This document shows positions 44,319 to 52,891 of a stretch of 64,000 nt of DNA, piece by piece. The position numbers and the translations under genes were made by a program. A model generated the notes under the pieces. That model was not told the DNA's origin, ran no database searches, and saw only the letters and a list, made by a program, of their open reading frames with translations. How positions within the stretch are numbered: the stretch's first letter is position 1; every line of letters starts with the position of its first letter. This DNA comes from Guptibacillus hwajinpoensis (GTDB taxonomy: Bacteria > Bacillota > Bacilli > Bacillales > Guptibacillaceae): NCBI RefSeq assembly GCF_020171785.1, contig NZ_JAIVAE010000004.1:247288-311287 (forward strand), given 5' to 3'.

Positions 44319-44346
44319 TCGAAGGATTCAAATTGGAGGATATAGT

Positions 44347-45444
44347 GTGAAAACAATGGTGGAAACGAAGCTGGAGATGGTAACAGCCCAATTATTGGAC
44401 TTGAAACGTCCTGAGAACGAAGAAGCATTAAGAGGACTTGGGAAACAAGGAGAATCCATGGGCTATTATGCAAGAGATTTTGGCATGGGAGAGTGGGATT
44501 GGCCGCAAGGGGTAGGGTTGTTTGGACTCAATAAATTGCAGCATTATCATAATAATAAACAGTATGAAAGTTATATGGAAGCATGGGTAGAAAAACAGCA
44601 TTCTATGGAACTCCCATGTAAAAACATTAATACAACTGCACCGCTATTAACATTAATGGATATGGATGAAAATGAATCACTCTCAAAAGAATGGATGCAT
44701 TGGATAATGCATGAATTGCCGCGAACAAAGGGGAATGCTTTTCAACATGTGACAACAGGTAATCATAAGCATGAAGTAAAACTCCATGAAGGTCAAATTT
44801 GGCTCGATACAATTTTCATGGCAGTATTGTTTAGTGCGAAAATGGGTGTGAAACATGATGAGAAAAAGTGGCGCGATGAATCACTTTATCAATTGCTTAC
44901 CCATATTAAATATCTTCATCATACCAATTCGGATCTCTTTTACCACGGATGGTGCTTTAATGAACGACATAACTTTAGTGAAGCGCTTTGGTGCAGGGGG
45001 AATAGTTGGTTTACTATTGCTGTTCCTGAATATCTTACTATTATGGAGCGGTACTTAGACGAAGGAACAAAGAACTTTCTAATAAATACTTTTACCAATC
45101 AAGTCGATTCATTAATCACAAGACAATCTCCTAATGGTTTATGGCATACCCTTCTTGATGATCCAACTAGCTATACGGAGGTGTCTGGTTCAGCTGGTAT
45201 TACAGCAGGCATTCTGAAAGGGATCAGGATGGGGCTTTTAAGCAAAGAATATCTTGAGCCCTGTCTTGAAGCTACTAAAGCCATTATGGAAAGAATCACA
45301 GAGGATGGCACTGTACTTGAAGTTTCTGGTGGAACACCTATTGGTAAAAGAAAGGAAGATTACAAGCATATCCTCATTGCTCCGATGGCTTATGGGCAAG
45401 CATTGACCATTATTCTATTGACGGAAGTTTTGTATCATTTGTAA
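44347..45444 (+). CDS. Unsaturated uronyl hydrolase (GH88/GH105 family)
   Basis: This cytoplasmic 365-residue alpha/alpha-barrel enzyme removes a 4,5-unsaturated uronic acid from the non-reducing end of oligosaccharides. QIWLDTIFM, with the likely catalytic D154, matches the VDT motif of YteR-type enzymes, and WCRGNSW (215-221) is the second hallmark. GEWDWPQGVGLFGL is the early barrel segment. It lacks a signal peptide. The GTG at 44347 has GGAGG 7 bp upstream. It is last in the ABC operon. The product is the substrate entering the KduI/KduD route at 35264-36880. Whether unsaturated glucuronyl or rhamnogalacturonyl units are cut is not visible. Confidence 0.9.
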   Translation: MKTMVETKLEMVTAQLLDLKRPENEEALRGLGKQGESMGYYARDFGMGEWDWPQGVGLFGLNKLQHYHNNKQYESYMEAWVEKQHSMELPCKNINTTAPLLTLMDMDENESLSKEWMHWIMHELPRTKGNAFQHVTTGNHKHEVKLHEGQIWLDTIFMAVLFSAKMGVKHDEKKWRDESLYQLLTHIKYLHHTNSDLFYHGWCFNERHNFSEALWCRGNSWFTIAVPEYLTIMERYLDEGTKNFLINTFTNQVDSLITRQSPNGLWHTLLDDPTSYTEVSGSAGITAGILKGIRMGLLSKEYLEPCLEATKAIMERITEDGTVLEVSGGTPIGKRKEDYKHILIAPMAYGQALTIILLTEVLYHL

Positions 45445-45463
45445 AAGAAGAGAGAGGAAGGAT

Positions 45464-45491
45464 AGGGGGTCAGGCTCGAGCCTGACCCCCT
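45464..45491. repeat. Dispersed palindromic element, copy 6 (perfect)
   Basis: A 28-bp perfect palindrome, identical to copy 3, including the tail TCAACAAACAA that connects it to the terminator. Confidence 0.92.
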
Positions 45492-45502
45492 CAACAAACA
45501 AT

Positions 45503-45541
45503 AAAGCCTAAAAGTCCGCCTCAGGCGGACTTTTAGGCTTT
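45503..45541 (+). terminator. Terminator of the first sugar ABC operon, GTCCGCC-core type
   Basis: An 18-bp perfect stem (45503-45520 with 45524-45541), loop TCA. The inner core GTCCGCC/GGCGGAC is shared with 15838 and 17313; the outer AAAGCCTAAAA is local. Confidence 0.9.
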
Positions 45542-45566
45542 AAGAAAATGTGAAAAACCATTCAAT

Positions 45567-45622
45567 CCCCCCTAAACTACCTAATTAAACCCCCTTAAAC
45601 ACAATAATGTAAGCGCTTTAAA
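45567..45622 (+). promoter_or_regulatory. Promoter region of the regulatory gene set with cre-like site
   Basis: CCCCCCTAAAC (45567-45577) and CCCCCTTAAAC (45590-45600) are direct repeats 23 bp apart. TGTAAGCGCTTTAA (45608-45621) fits the CcpA cre consensus, and TAAAAT overlapping its end may be the -10. The C-rich motif recurs upstream of the second ABC operon (50905), so it may be bound by the AraC-type response regulator encoded at 46338. Confidence 0.5.
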
Positions 45623-45688
45623 ATTAAAGAGGAGTAGAAGAAGGAATTAGCTTTCAATCATGATAAACTAAAAGAAAGTGAGAGGGAT

Positions 45689-46300
45689 ATGATGAGGATT
45701 AAATTAGGGGATGGAATGATATATCAACTAACGGAATGCGTCATGAAGTTAGCCATGTTGAACATCCTGTGGATATTCTTTTTCATCATTGGATTTGGGG
45801 TATTTGGTCTATTTCCCGCTACGATCGCTTTGTTCTCAGTAGCACGAAAGTGGATAAAGAGAGAGTCATCAGGGAGTTTGTTTAACAGTTTCTGGAGTGT
45901 TTATAAGCTAGAATTTATTCGCGGCAATTTATTTGGTCTCTTCTTTATGGTAATGGGTTATGTTTTATATGTAGATGTGAGGTTTTTCCGTGCAGAAGAG
46001 AGTTTTATCATGCTTTCATTTTCGATTATTTTATTGTGCGTGTATGCAATTGTCTTGCTTTATTTTTTTCCAGTATACGTTCATTACGATCTTAAATTTT
46101 TGCAATATTTAAAACAATCTCTGTTTATTTCGGTCATTTATCCGCTGAGGACGTTATTGATGGGATTGGGCATGACTGGTGTAGGTTCGTTATTGGTTTT
46201 TTTTCCTGGTTTAATTCCATTCTTTAGTATTAGTCTAGTCGCACTGGTTTTGATGTATATCTCCAATACTACGTTTATGAAATTGGAAGAGATGAAGTAG
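45689..46300 (+). CDS. YesL-like membrane protein (DUF624)
   Basis: A 203-residue integral membrane protein with five hydrophobic helices. The motif FGVFGLFPATIALFSVARKW (about residues 36-55) is the DUF624/YesL hallmark. Such proteins are regularly encoded beside YesMN-type two-component systems and oligosaccharide ABC importers in bacilli, but their function is not known. Two ATG codons in tandem (45689, 45692) are possible starts, after GAGAGGG. It is the first gene of the regulatory set. Confidence 0.85.
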   Translation: MMRIKLGDGMIYQLTECVMKLAMLNILWIFFFIIGFGVFGLFPATIALFSVARKWIKRESSGSLFNSFWSVYKLEFIRGNLFGLFFMVMGYVLYVDVRFFRAEESFIMLSFSIILLCVYAIVLLYFFPVYVHYDLKFLQYLKQSLFISVIYPLRTLLMGLGMTGVGSLLVFFPGLIPFFSISLVALVLMYISNTTFMKLEEMK

Positions 46301-46337
46301 TTTTAGGACTTTTTTAAATGATTGGGGGGTCTCTCTC

Positions 46338-47909
46338 ATGGTTACACTCGTCATTGTAGAGGATGAATATATTATTAGAGAAGGATTGAAGAATGCAATG
46401 CCCTGGCAAGAGTGGGGAGTGAAAGTCATCGGAACAGCAAGTAATGGAGCGGATGGATTGGAGCTTGTAAAACAAACAAAACCAGATATTGTTCTAACAG
46501 ATATACGAATGCCCAAGATGAATGGGTTAGAAATGTTAGCAGCTATCAAAGAAGTTGAACCTGATACTGAGGTGGTGTTGCTTAGTGGATACGATGATTT
46601 CGAGTATGCGAAAAACGGTCTTAACCTTGGAGCAAAAGGATATATATTGAAATTAAACCTTTCCCATGATTTAGAGCGAATGATTAAAAAAGTGGCTGAA
46701 GTCTGCGAAGAGAAAAAGAAACATCGTCAAAGAGAAAGAGAGAAAGATAATCTTGTTCTTTATGATCAAATTAGACAATTGCTACTCGGATACCAATCTT
46801 CCACTATACATTATGAAGAAGAAAAAAAGCATTGGAATAAAGTCAATTTTCAAGCAGGAGTGGTTCGAATGAGAAACTACTATCTCCTTGAGAAACAAGG
46901 ACGAGCGAGTCATGTAGCGAGAGAAATGAGTTTATTAGAAGAAACAGCTCGTTCTCTTTCGAATGGAAATCTGTTTACCATTCGAATGCGTGAAAATGAA
47001 CTGGTGATCGTTCACTATGGAAGTAGTAATGAACTCATTTCAAAGGATTTCACTTCCAATATGGAAGAAATCATTCGGAAAGTGGAAAAAGAAAAAAATC
47101 AACAGCTTAGTTCTTTTCTCATAGGAGTAGGGTCAATTTATAAAGGCCTGGAAGGACTTTATACTTCATATAAAGAAGCGAAACACGTGACGATCAATAT
47201 TGATTTAGGCACACATTTATCCGCAGTTGAAGTATATGAGAAAGCAAAGTTAAGAAATTCAGAGTTAATGATGCGTATCAAAAAGATTGAAGAACAAATA
47301 CTTGATGCGTTTGAACATGGAAGTCAACAAAAAGGTTATCAAGAACTCGAAAGTTGGTTTGAAGTGTGGAAAGAGGAATGTCATGTAAGTGCACTTCAAC
47401 ATATGGTTCTAGAATTTCTTTATTTATTGATTCAGCGAATTCAAGATACGTATGGTTACGATAAGGAAATTGAAAAACTGAAAAGTGAATTGCTCCAATT
47501 GCGTTACTATGAAACAAGCAATGATTTAGAAATATGGATGAGAAAGCTGATCAAACAAATTATGGAAGAAACGGAGAAGCACTCATTTGATGACGCGACA
47601 AAGCAAATGCATAGAATAATTCGATACATTGATCAGCACATCACAGAGAAAATTACCCTAAAGGAAGTATCGGAACATATGTATCTCAACACTTCTTATT
47701 TAAGCGTTCTTTTTAAAAGGAAAATGAACAAAACATTTACTGATTATGTAGTAGAGAAGAAAATTGAAATTGCTGCAGATTTGATTCGAAATGGGCATAA
47801 AGTACAGGATGCGGCACATGCAATTGGCTATGACGATATGAAGCATTTTAGAAAAATGTTTAGAAAGTATAAAGAGCATCATCCAGGTACTTTCGCACAA
47901 AAATCTTAG
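46338..47909 (+). CDS. Response regulator with AraC-type DNA-binding domain (YesN-like)
   Basis: This 523-residue regulator has a receiver domain at residues 1-120 with the phosphorylation site D55 in IVLTDIRMPKMNG and acidic VEDE at 7-10. A middle linker of about 280 residues lacks a clear domain. The C-terminal AraC domain (about 420-523) has ITLKEVSEHMYLNTSYLSVL and QDAAHAIGYDDMKHFRKMF, the two helix-turn-helix units. It is encoded directly before the matching kinase. It likely activates the second ABC importer and sulfatase genes. GGGGGG lies before the ATG. Confidence 0.94.
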   Translation: MVTLVIVEDEYIIREGLKNAMPWQEWGVKVIGTASNGADGLELVKQTKPDIVLTDIRMPKMNGLEMLAAIKEVEPDTEVVLLSGYDDFEYAKNGLNLGAKGYILKLNLSHDLERMIKKVAEVCEEKKKHRQREREKDNLVLYDQIRQLLLGYQSSTIHYEEEKKHWNKVNFQAGVVRMRNYYLLEKQGRASHVAREMSLLEETARSLSNGNLFTIRMRENELVIVHYGSSNELISKDFTSNMEEIIRKVEKEKNQQLSSFLIGVGSIYKGLEGLYTSYKEAKHVTINIDLGTHLSAVEVYEKAKLRNSELMMRIKKIEEQILDAFEHGSQQKGYQELESWFEVWKEECHVSALQHMVLEFLYLLIQRIQDTYGYDKEIEKLKSELLQLRYYETSNDLEIWMRKLIKQIMEETEKHSFDDATKQMHRIIRYIDQHITEKITLKEVSEHMYLNTSYLSVLFKRKMNKTFTDYVVEKKIEIAADLIRNGHKVQDAAHAIGYDDMKHFRKMFRKYKEHHPGTFAQKS

Positions 47910-47942
47910 AGATTCATTTTCACTAATTTAGGAAAGACGGGA

Positions 47943-50783
47943 ATGTATATGAGAATGTCAACCTCTTCGATTCGTATGAAATTGATCATTTCGTCATTTT
48001 GTTTAATGGTATTGGCCATGGGGGTAGTAGGAGGCGCTTCCTATTACATAACAAACAAGATTATGATTGAAAAAACGTACGAAACAAATGAAAATACGCT
48101 TAGTACAATGGCAGATACATTCGAGTACACCGTAACCCAATCGTTAAATAAGGCGCAAAATCTTTCTCAGCGAATTAGCGCGATCTATCAAACGCTTAAT
48201 GATACTGAGGACCCGAACGTAGTAAGAGAAATCATTACACAAGTGAATTATGAAAAACAAAATTTTCTTCATCTAAATAAAGAATTTAAAAGTAGTGTGG
48301 TCTTAACGGAAGAAAACATATACTTTTCTGGTGCTTCTTCAGATGAACTATACTTCAATTCTAGCCATGAAGATCTTCTAACAGAGTTAGCAAAACTCCC
48401 AGATGAGCCCCTTATTCTAAACAGCAAATTTAAGAAACGTGCATTCAGTAATCAAGCGTTAGAAGATGAACTAATGATTGCAATGAAAACGGTAGTGGGC
48501 AAAAAAGAGCTTTATATTATATGGATCATCGACCCGACCATCCTCTCACCTCGATACAAACAGGGGGACTATTCCATTATTCAAGAAGAGAACAACACAT
48601 TGCTCTGGTCATCTACTGGGAAACAACCCGAACTCAGTGTGAGTCAATTTTCATTAACTCGCGGTAGCTTTGAAAGAGAGCGTTCTTATTTGACTTATTA
48701 CAAGTCTAAAATTCTTCCGTGGGTTTTCCTTCATACGATTAGTAAGGAAGAATTATTACATGAAGTAAATGGAAATAAAATGAATATTTGGATTACAGCA
48801 TGTGTCATTGGCGTTTTCTTCTTTCTACTATCAATAAGGTTCTCTAAACGCTTTGTGAACCCTTTCGTGATGCTAAAGTATGAATTGGATCAGAAAGACT
48901 CGTTCGATTCAGGTGAAATGATAAAAAAAAAGAATGGTCGTAAAATTCATTTACAAACAAAATTAATTCTATTCTACAGTGTTCATTCCATCTTACCTGC
49001 TATGATCCTTTCTGTTGTTCTCTATTTTCTCGCACTCCAAATCATCGAGGAAAAGGTATACAATTCGTCTGAAGAAGCGGTTGAAATGGCAGCTAATAAC
49101 ATTTCTTTTCTTGTCTCAAATATCGAACAAACGAGTTACTCCCTTGCACTTTATGATGGCGTTCAGAATATGTTTTATCATGAGCGGATAGGTGAATCGA
49201 TTGAATCAGACAGGAGGCAATTATCTGAGTACATAACGAAGCAGATGCTTTTTGAAGACAGTATTTCTTACATTAATTTATACGATCCAAAGGGAGCATT
49301 GCTTTATTCAACCGAAACACTCATATTTGATCAAGCTGATAGTAAGAAAGAAGAGTATTTACCGTTACCTGAAGGGAGAGAAACTAGCTGGATCTTGAAC
49401 AAGCAAGACATGAATCAGTCTCTTGACTATCCGTTTATTCGAAAGGTAAGGTATCTCATTCCAAGTGGATTTAGTGCCGTTTTGGATGAATCCATCCAGG
49501 ATAACAAAGCTTTATTCGTGAGGGAAGCGGGCTACATTGAAGTTGGATTATCAGAGCAAGCCTTAAAAATTCTATTCCAAAAGTTGAAATGGGGAGACAA
49601 AAGCGGAGCGCTGCTCATAAATAATCAAGGAACAATCATATCACATCTTGATGCTCGACTTATTGGTGGTTCCTTAGAAGAAGGTGAAGTGGGTCGCTTA
49701 TTAGAAGGGATGGGGTCAACGCTTAAGGTAGAAGACAATAAGAATTACACCATTTACAAAACTATTCCTTCATTTGAAGAGTTGAAGCTAGTCTTTAATT
49801 TGCCAAGAGATGAAATTGAGAAAGACACGTATTACATCCTTATTGGGAATCTAGGTATGATATTACTGGTCATTATTGTGGTCTCATTCCTATCCTTCAT
49901 CCTTTCGCGCAAAATTATTCAACCGATAGACAGGTTGCAAACAGTGATGGCAGAGGTTGAACTTGGTGATTTAGAAATAAGGTATCCTTTAAAAACAGTA
50001 ACAAATGAAGTCGACGCATTGATTAATAGTTTTAATCATATGATGAACCGGATCAATACGCTTGTAAACGAAGTATACAAAGCAAAAATCACACAAAATG
50101 AGCTAGAAATTAGTAAGCAAGAAATGGAGCGGAAAAAGAAAGAAGCAGAGCTGATTGCATTTCATTCACAGATTAATCCCCATTTTCTTTACAATACTTT
50201 TACGTCTATTAATTTTATGATAAAACTGAATCAAAATGAGCGAGCATCCCGTATGTTGGATTCATTAGGCCGTTTATTTCGTAAAGGCGTTTATCGAGGT
50301 AATATCATCGTAAGCGTTGAGGAAGAAATCGAGCATGTTAAAGCCTATTTAGAAATCCTACAAATGAGATACCAGGATACCCTCAAAGTTGAATTGAAAA
50401 TAGATGAGGACTTATATCGTTATGACATATTGAAGCTCACCTTACAACCTTTAGTTGAGAATGCCATCCATCATGGGTTAGAAATGAATGACGAAGAAGG
50501 AAAGCTTTTGATCATTGGAGAAATCATTGAAGGCCATATGGTGTTCATTATAAAAGATAATGGTGAAGGGATGGATAAACAAAAATTGGAGGAAATCCAA
50601 AGTTACTTATTGCATGGTGGGCATGCACGTGGGATCGGTTTGAAAAACGTTGATAATCGGATGAAGTTATATTTTGGTGAAGATTATGGACTAGAAATTG
50701 AAAGCGTACCGAATGAGGGCACGACAGTTACAATGAAAATACCATTATTAATCAAAAGAACGAGCAAAGAGAAAGAAGCCTAG
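47943..50783 (+). CDS. Sensor histidine kinase with two extracytoplasmic sensor units (YesM-like)
   Basis: This 946-residue kinase is much longer than a typical YesM protein (about 580). Transmembrane segments lie near 12-36, 281-297, 340-368 and 630-655, enclosing two extracytoplasmic regions of roughly 245 and 260 residues. After the last helix come a HAMP domain, the phospho-acceptor H741 in AFHSQINPHFLYNTF, LTLQPLVENAIHHGLE (N box), KDNGEGMD and ARGIGLKNVDNRMKLYFG (G boxes). The two sensor halves appear to be independent modules fused in tandem. The ATG at 47943 or, with better spacing, 47949 may be used. It works with the response regulator encoded upstream, presumably sensing an extracellular oligosaccharide or a loaded binding protein. 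Confidence 0.93.
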   Translation: MYMRMSTSSIRMKLIISSFCLMVLAMGVVGGASYYITNKIMIEKTYETNENTLSTMADTFEYTVTQSLNKAQNLSQRISAIYQTLNDTEDPNVVREIITQVNYEKQNFLHLNKEFKSSVVLTEENIYFSGASSDELYFNSSHEDLLTELAKLPDEPLILNSKFKKRAFSNQALEDELMIAMKTVVGKKELYIIWIIDPTILSPRYKQGDYSIIQEENNTLLWSSTGKQPELSVSQFSLTRGSFERERSYLTYYKSKILPWVFLHTISKEELLHEVNGNKMNIWITACVIGVFFFLLSIRFSKRFVNPFVMLKYELDQKDSFDSGEMIKKKNGRKIHLQTKLILFYSVHSILPAMILSVVLYFLALQIIEEKVYNSSEEAVEMAANNISFLVSNIEQTSYSLALYDGVQNMFYHERIGESIESDRRQLSEYITKQMLFEDSISYINLYDPKGALLYSTETLIFDQADSKKEEYLPLPEGRETSWILNKQDMNQSLDYPFIRKVRYLIPSGFSAVLDESIQDNKALFVREAGYIEVGLSEQALKILFQKLKWGDKSGALLINNQGTIISHLDARLIGGSLEEGEVGRLLEGMGSTLKVEDNKNYTIYKTIPSFEELKLVFNLPRDEIEKDTYYILIGNLGMILLVIIVVSFLSFILSRKIIQPIDRLQTVMAEVELGDLEIRYPLKTVTNEVDALINSFNHMMNRINTLVNEVYKAKITQNELEISKQEMERKKKEAELIAFHSQINPHFLYNTFTSINFMIKLNQNERASRMLDSLGRLFRKGVYRGNIIVSVEEEIEHVKAYLEILQMRYQDTLKVELKIDEDLYRYDILKLTLQPLVENAIHHGLEMNDEEGKLLIIGEIIEGHMVFIIKDNGEGMDKQKLEEIQSYLLHGGHARGIGLKNVDNRMKLYFGEDYGLEIESVPNEGTTVTMKIPLLIKRTSKEKEA

Positions 50784-50830
50784 GTTTTGCTTTTTCAATT
50801 CACTATTAAAAGGTGGACCGATTCTACCAA

Positions 50831-50873
50831 AAAAACTCTGATAAGGAGCTAACATCTTCTTATCAGAGTTTTT
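50831..50873 (+). terminator. Terminator after the kinase gene
   Basis: AAAAACTCTGATAAG pairs perfectly with CTTATCAGAGTTTTT (15 bp), loop 13 nt, followed by TTTTGTTTTTT. Confidence 0.9.
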
Positions 50874-50904
50874 TTGTTTTTTGGAAGAGGCTTAACCAAT
50901 TATA

Positions 50905-50960
50905 CCCCCCTTATTCTCTAATGAAAGCCTCTGTCTACTATTTTGAAAGCGCTTTATACT
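50905..50960 (+). promoter_or_regulatory. Promoter region of the second ABC operon with cre site
   Basis: CCCCCCTTATTC (50905-50916) lies 39 bp before TGAAAGCGCTTTAT (50944-50957), a good CcpA cre. TATACT (50955-50960) overlaps the cre end and is the likely -10. No standard -35 is present, which fits an activator-dependent promoter. Confidence 0.55.
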
Positions 50961-51000
50961 AATATTAGTTAGAAAATTTAGAAAAAAGGAGGGATAGAAG

Positions 51001-51960
51001 GTGAAAAATCTTTCGCTAAGTTCGAAAGAAGAAATTCAATATAAAATTCGTACAGGGTCAACGATCATGAAAACGTTCCAGAAGCACAAATATCTTTATC
51101 TCATGTTAAGTGTTGTAATGACATATTACGTTCTTTTTCATTATGTACCAATGTACGGAGTGTTATTGGCTTTTAAAGATTTTAGTGTATTTAAAGGGAT
51201 CACGGCAAGTCCTTGGGCAGGTTTCAAATATTTTAATGAGGTTTTCACAGATGCCAATTTTTGGAGAGTTGTGACGAACACTGTACTTATTAGTACATAC
51301 AAAATTCTTTTTTCTTTTCCAGTACCGATTATACTTGCAATCCTGTTAAATGAATTAACGAGCATAAGGTTCAAAAAGGCCGTTCAAACCATTATCTATT
51401 TGCCGCACTTTGTTTCATGGGTCGTTGTCGCTGGTTTAGTCTTTAGTTTCTTATCTGTCTACAATGGAGTCTTTAACCAAATCATCGTTTATTTTGGTTG
51501 GGAACGAATTAACTTTCTAGCAGAACCAAGCTTCTTCAGAAGCATTCTTGTATCATCAGACATTTGGAAAAATGCCGGGTGGGGAACGATCATTTACATT
51601 GCAGCGATCACAGGTATCAGTCACGAACTGTATGAAGCCGCTATTGTCGATGGGGCAAACCGTTTCAAACAGACCCTCCACATTACCTTACCTGGTATTA
51701 TGCCTACAATTGTTGTTTTGTTCATTTTGAACCTCGCTCAGTTTTTGAATGCAGGCTTTGATCAAGTATTTGTTATGTATAACACAGCTGTTATGGAGAC
51801 GGGGGATATTATTGACACGTATGCTTACAGAAAAGGATTGTTACAGGGGGAATATAGCTACGCTACTGTAGTAGGGCTATTCAAGTCTGTGATTGGTTTA
51901 ACACTGATCCTTGCTGCAGATAAGTTCTTTAAAAAAGTAAGCGGTTACGGTATTTTCTAG
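51001..51960 (+). CDS. Oligosaccharide ABC transporter permease (LplB/YteP type)
   Basis: This 319-residue permease belongs to the group that imports large oligosaccharides in Bacillus and Paenibacillus. YYVLFHYVPMYGVLLAFKDF is the hallmark of LplB/YteP proteins. The EAA loop is LYEAAIVDGANRFKQTLHIT (about residues 210-229). It has six predicted helices and ends FFKKVSGYGIF. The GTG at 51001 has AAAGGAGGG upstream. It is followed after 14 bp by the second permease. No ATPase gene is adjacent. Confidence 0.94.
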   Translation: MKNLSLSSKEEIQYKIRTGSTIMKTFQKHKYLYLMLSVVMTYYVLFHYVPMYGVLLAFKDFSVFKGITASPWAGFKYFNEVFTDANFWRVVTNTVLISTYKILFSFPVPIILAILLNELTSIRFKKAVQTIIYLPHFVSWVVVAGLVFSFLSVYNGVFNQIIVYFGWERINFLAEPSFFRSILVSSDIWKNAGWGTIIYIAAITGISHELYEAAIVDGANRFKQTLHITLPGIMPTIVVLFILNLAQFLNAGFDQVFVMYNTAVMETGDIIDTYAYRKGLLQGEYSYATVVGLFKSVIGLTLILAADKFFKKVSGYGIF

Positions 51961-51974
51961 AAAGGAGGAGTACC

Positions 51975-52853
51975 ATGAAAAAATCCTTTTTTGAACCTTC
52001 AAGAGGGTTTAAGGTATTTAATGTCATTTTGTTTACGGTGTTTGGGTTTGTTACTTTTTATCCATTCTGGTATGTGTTTGTAGGATCAATTATTCCTTTT
52101 ACAGAGCTATCGAGTAAAGTCATACTTTTGTATCCAGAGAATATTACCTTTGAGGCGTATAAACAAATCTTTTCATCTAGTTCAATTCCCAATGCATTGA
52201 AAATTAACGTTATTGTCACAGTGGGCGGGACCATCCTAAATCTTCTGTTTACCACTCTTGCTGCCTATGTGTTTACCAAAAAAGAACTGCCTGCACGTAA
52301 CTTCTGGTTCTCACTTGCGATTTTCACAATGCTCTTTAACAGCGGATTGATTCCAATGTACGTAACGTTAAGCAATTATGGATTGATTGATAGTCTCTGG
52401 GTATACATTCTACCGACTTTAATCAACACGTACTATATGATTATTATGAAAACAAGTTTTGAACAACTTCCAAAAGAACTGGAAGAATCGGCTAAAATCG
52501 ACGGATGTAATGAGATAGGGATATTATTTCGCATTATCATTCCAATTTCACTACCAATTATGGCAACAATTGGACTTTTCTACGCAGTTGATCGATGGAA
52601 CGAGCTTTTTACGGCAATCTTCTTTATCAATGATGAGAATAAAGTGACATTACAAGCGGTACTTTATCGCATGCTTCAGAGTACTGATCCAACTATGTCG
52701 GAACCAACAATTGGGGAGGGCGGTGCTGCGATGCTACCTGAACAGTTGAAATATGCCTCCATTATCGTCGCAACTCTTCCAATATTAGCGGTTTACCCAT
52801 TCTTACAACGCTTCTTCGTGAAAGGAGTGTTAATTGGATCGGTGAAAGGATAG
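51975..52853 (+). CDS. Oligosaccharide ABC transporter permease (LplC/YtcP type)
   Basis: The 292-residue second permease starts with RGFKVFNVILFTVFGFVTFY, leading into PFWYVFVGS, typical of LplC/YtcP. The EAA-type loop is ELEESAKIDGCNEIGILFRI (about residues 167-186). The stretch between WNELFTAIFFIN and AMLPEQLKYASIIVATLP is also typical. AAAGGAGGAG precedes the ATG. It precedes the binding-protein gene by 29 bp, the usual gene order of this importer family. Confidence 0.94.
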   Translation: MKKSFFEPSRGFKVFNVILFTVFGFVTFYPFWYVFVGSIIPFTELSSKVILLYPENITFEAYKQIFSSSSIPNALKINVIVTVGGTILNLLFTTLAAYVFTKKELPARNFWFSLAIFTMLFNSGLIPMYVTLSNYGLIDSLWVYILPTLINTYYMIIMKTSFEQLPKELEESAKIDGCNEIGILFRIIIPISLPIMATIGLFYAVDRWNELFTAIFFINDENKVTLQAVLYRMLQSTDPTMSEPTIGEGGAAMLPEQLKYASIIVATLPILAVYPFLQRFFVKGVLIGSVKG

Positions 52854-52891
52854 GCTACTAAATTCACATTTTAATAAGGGGGATGAAAATA

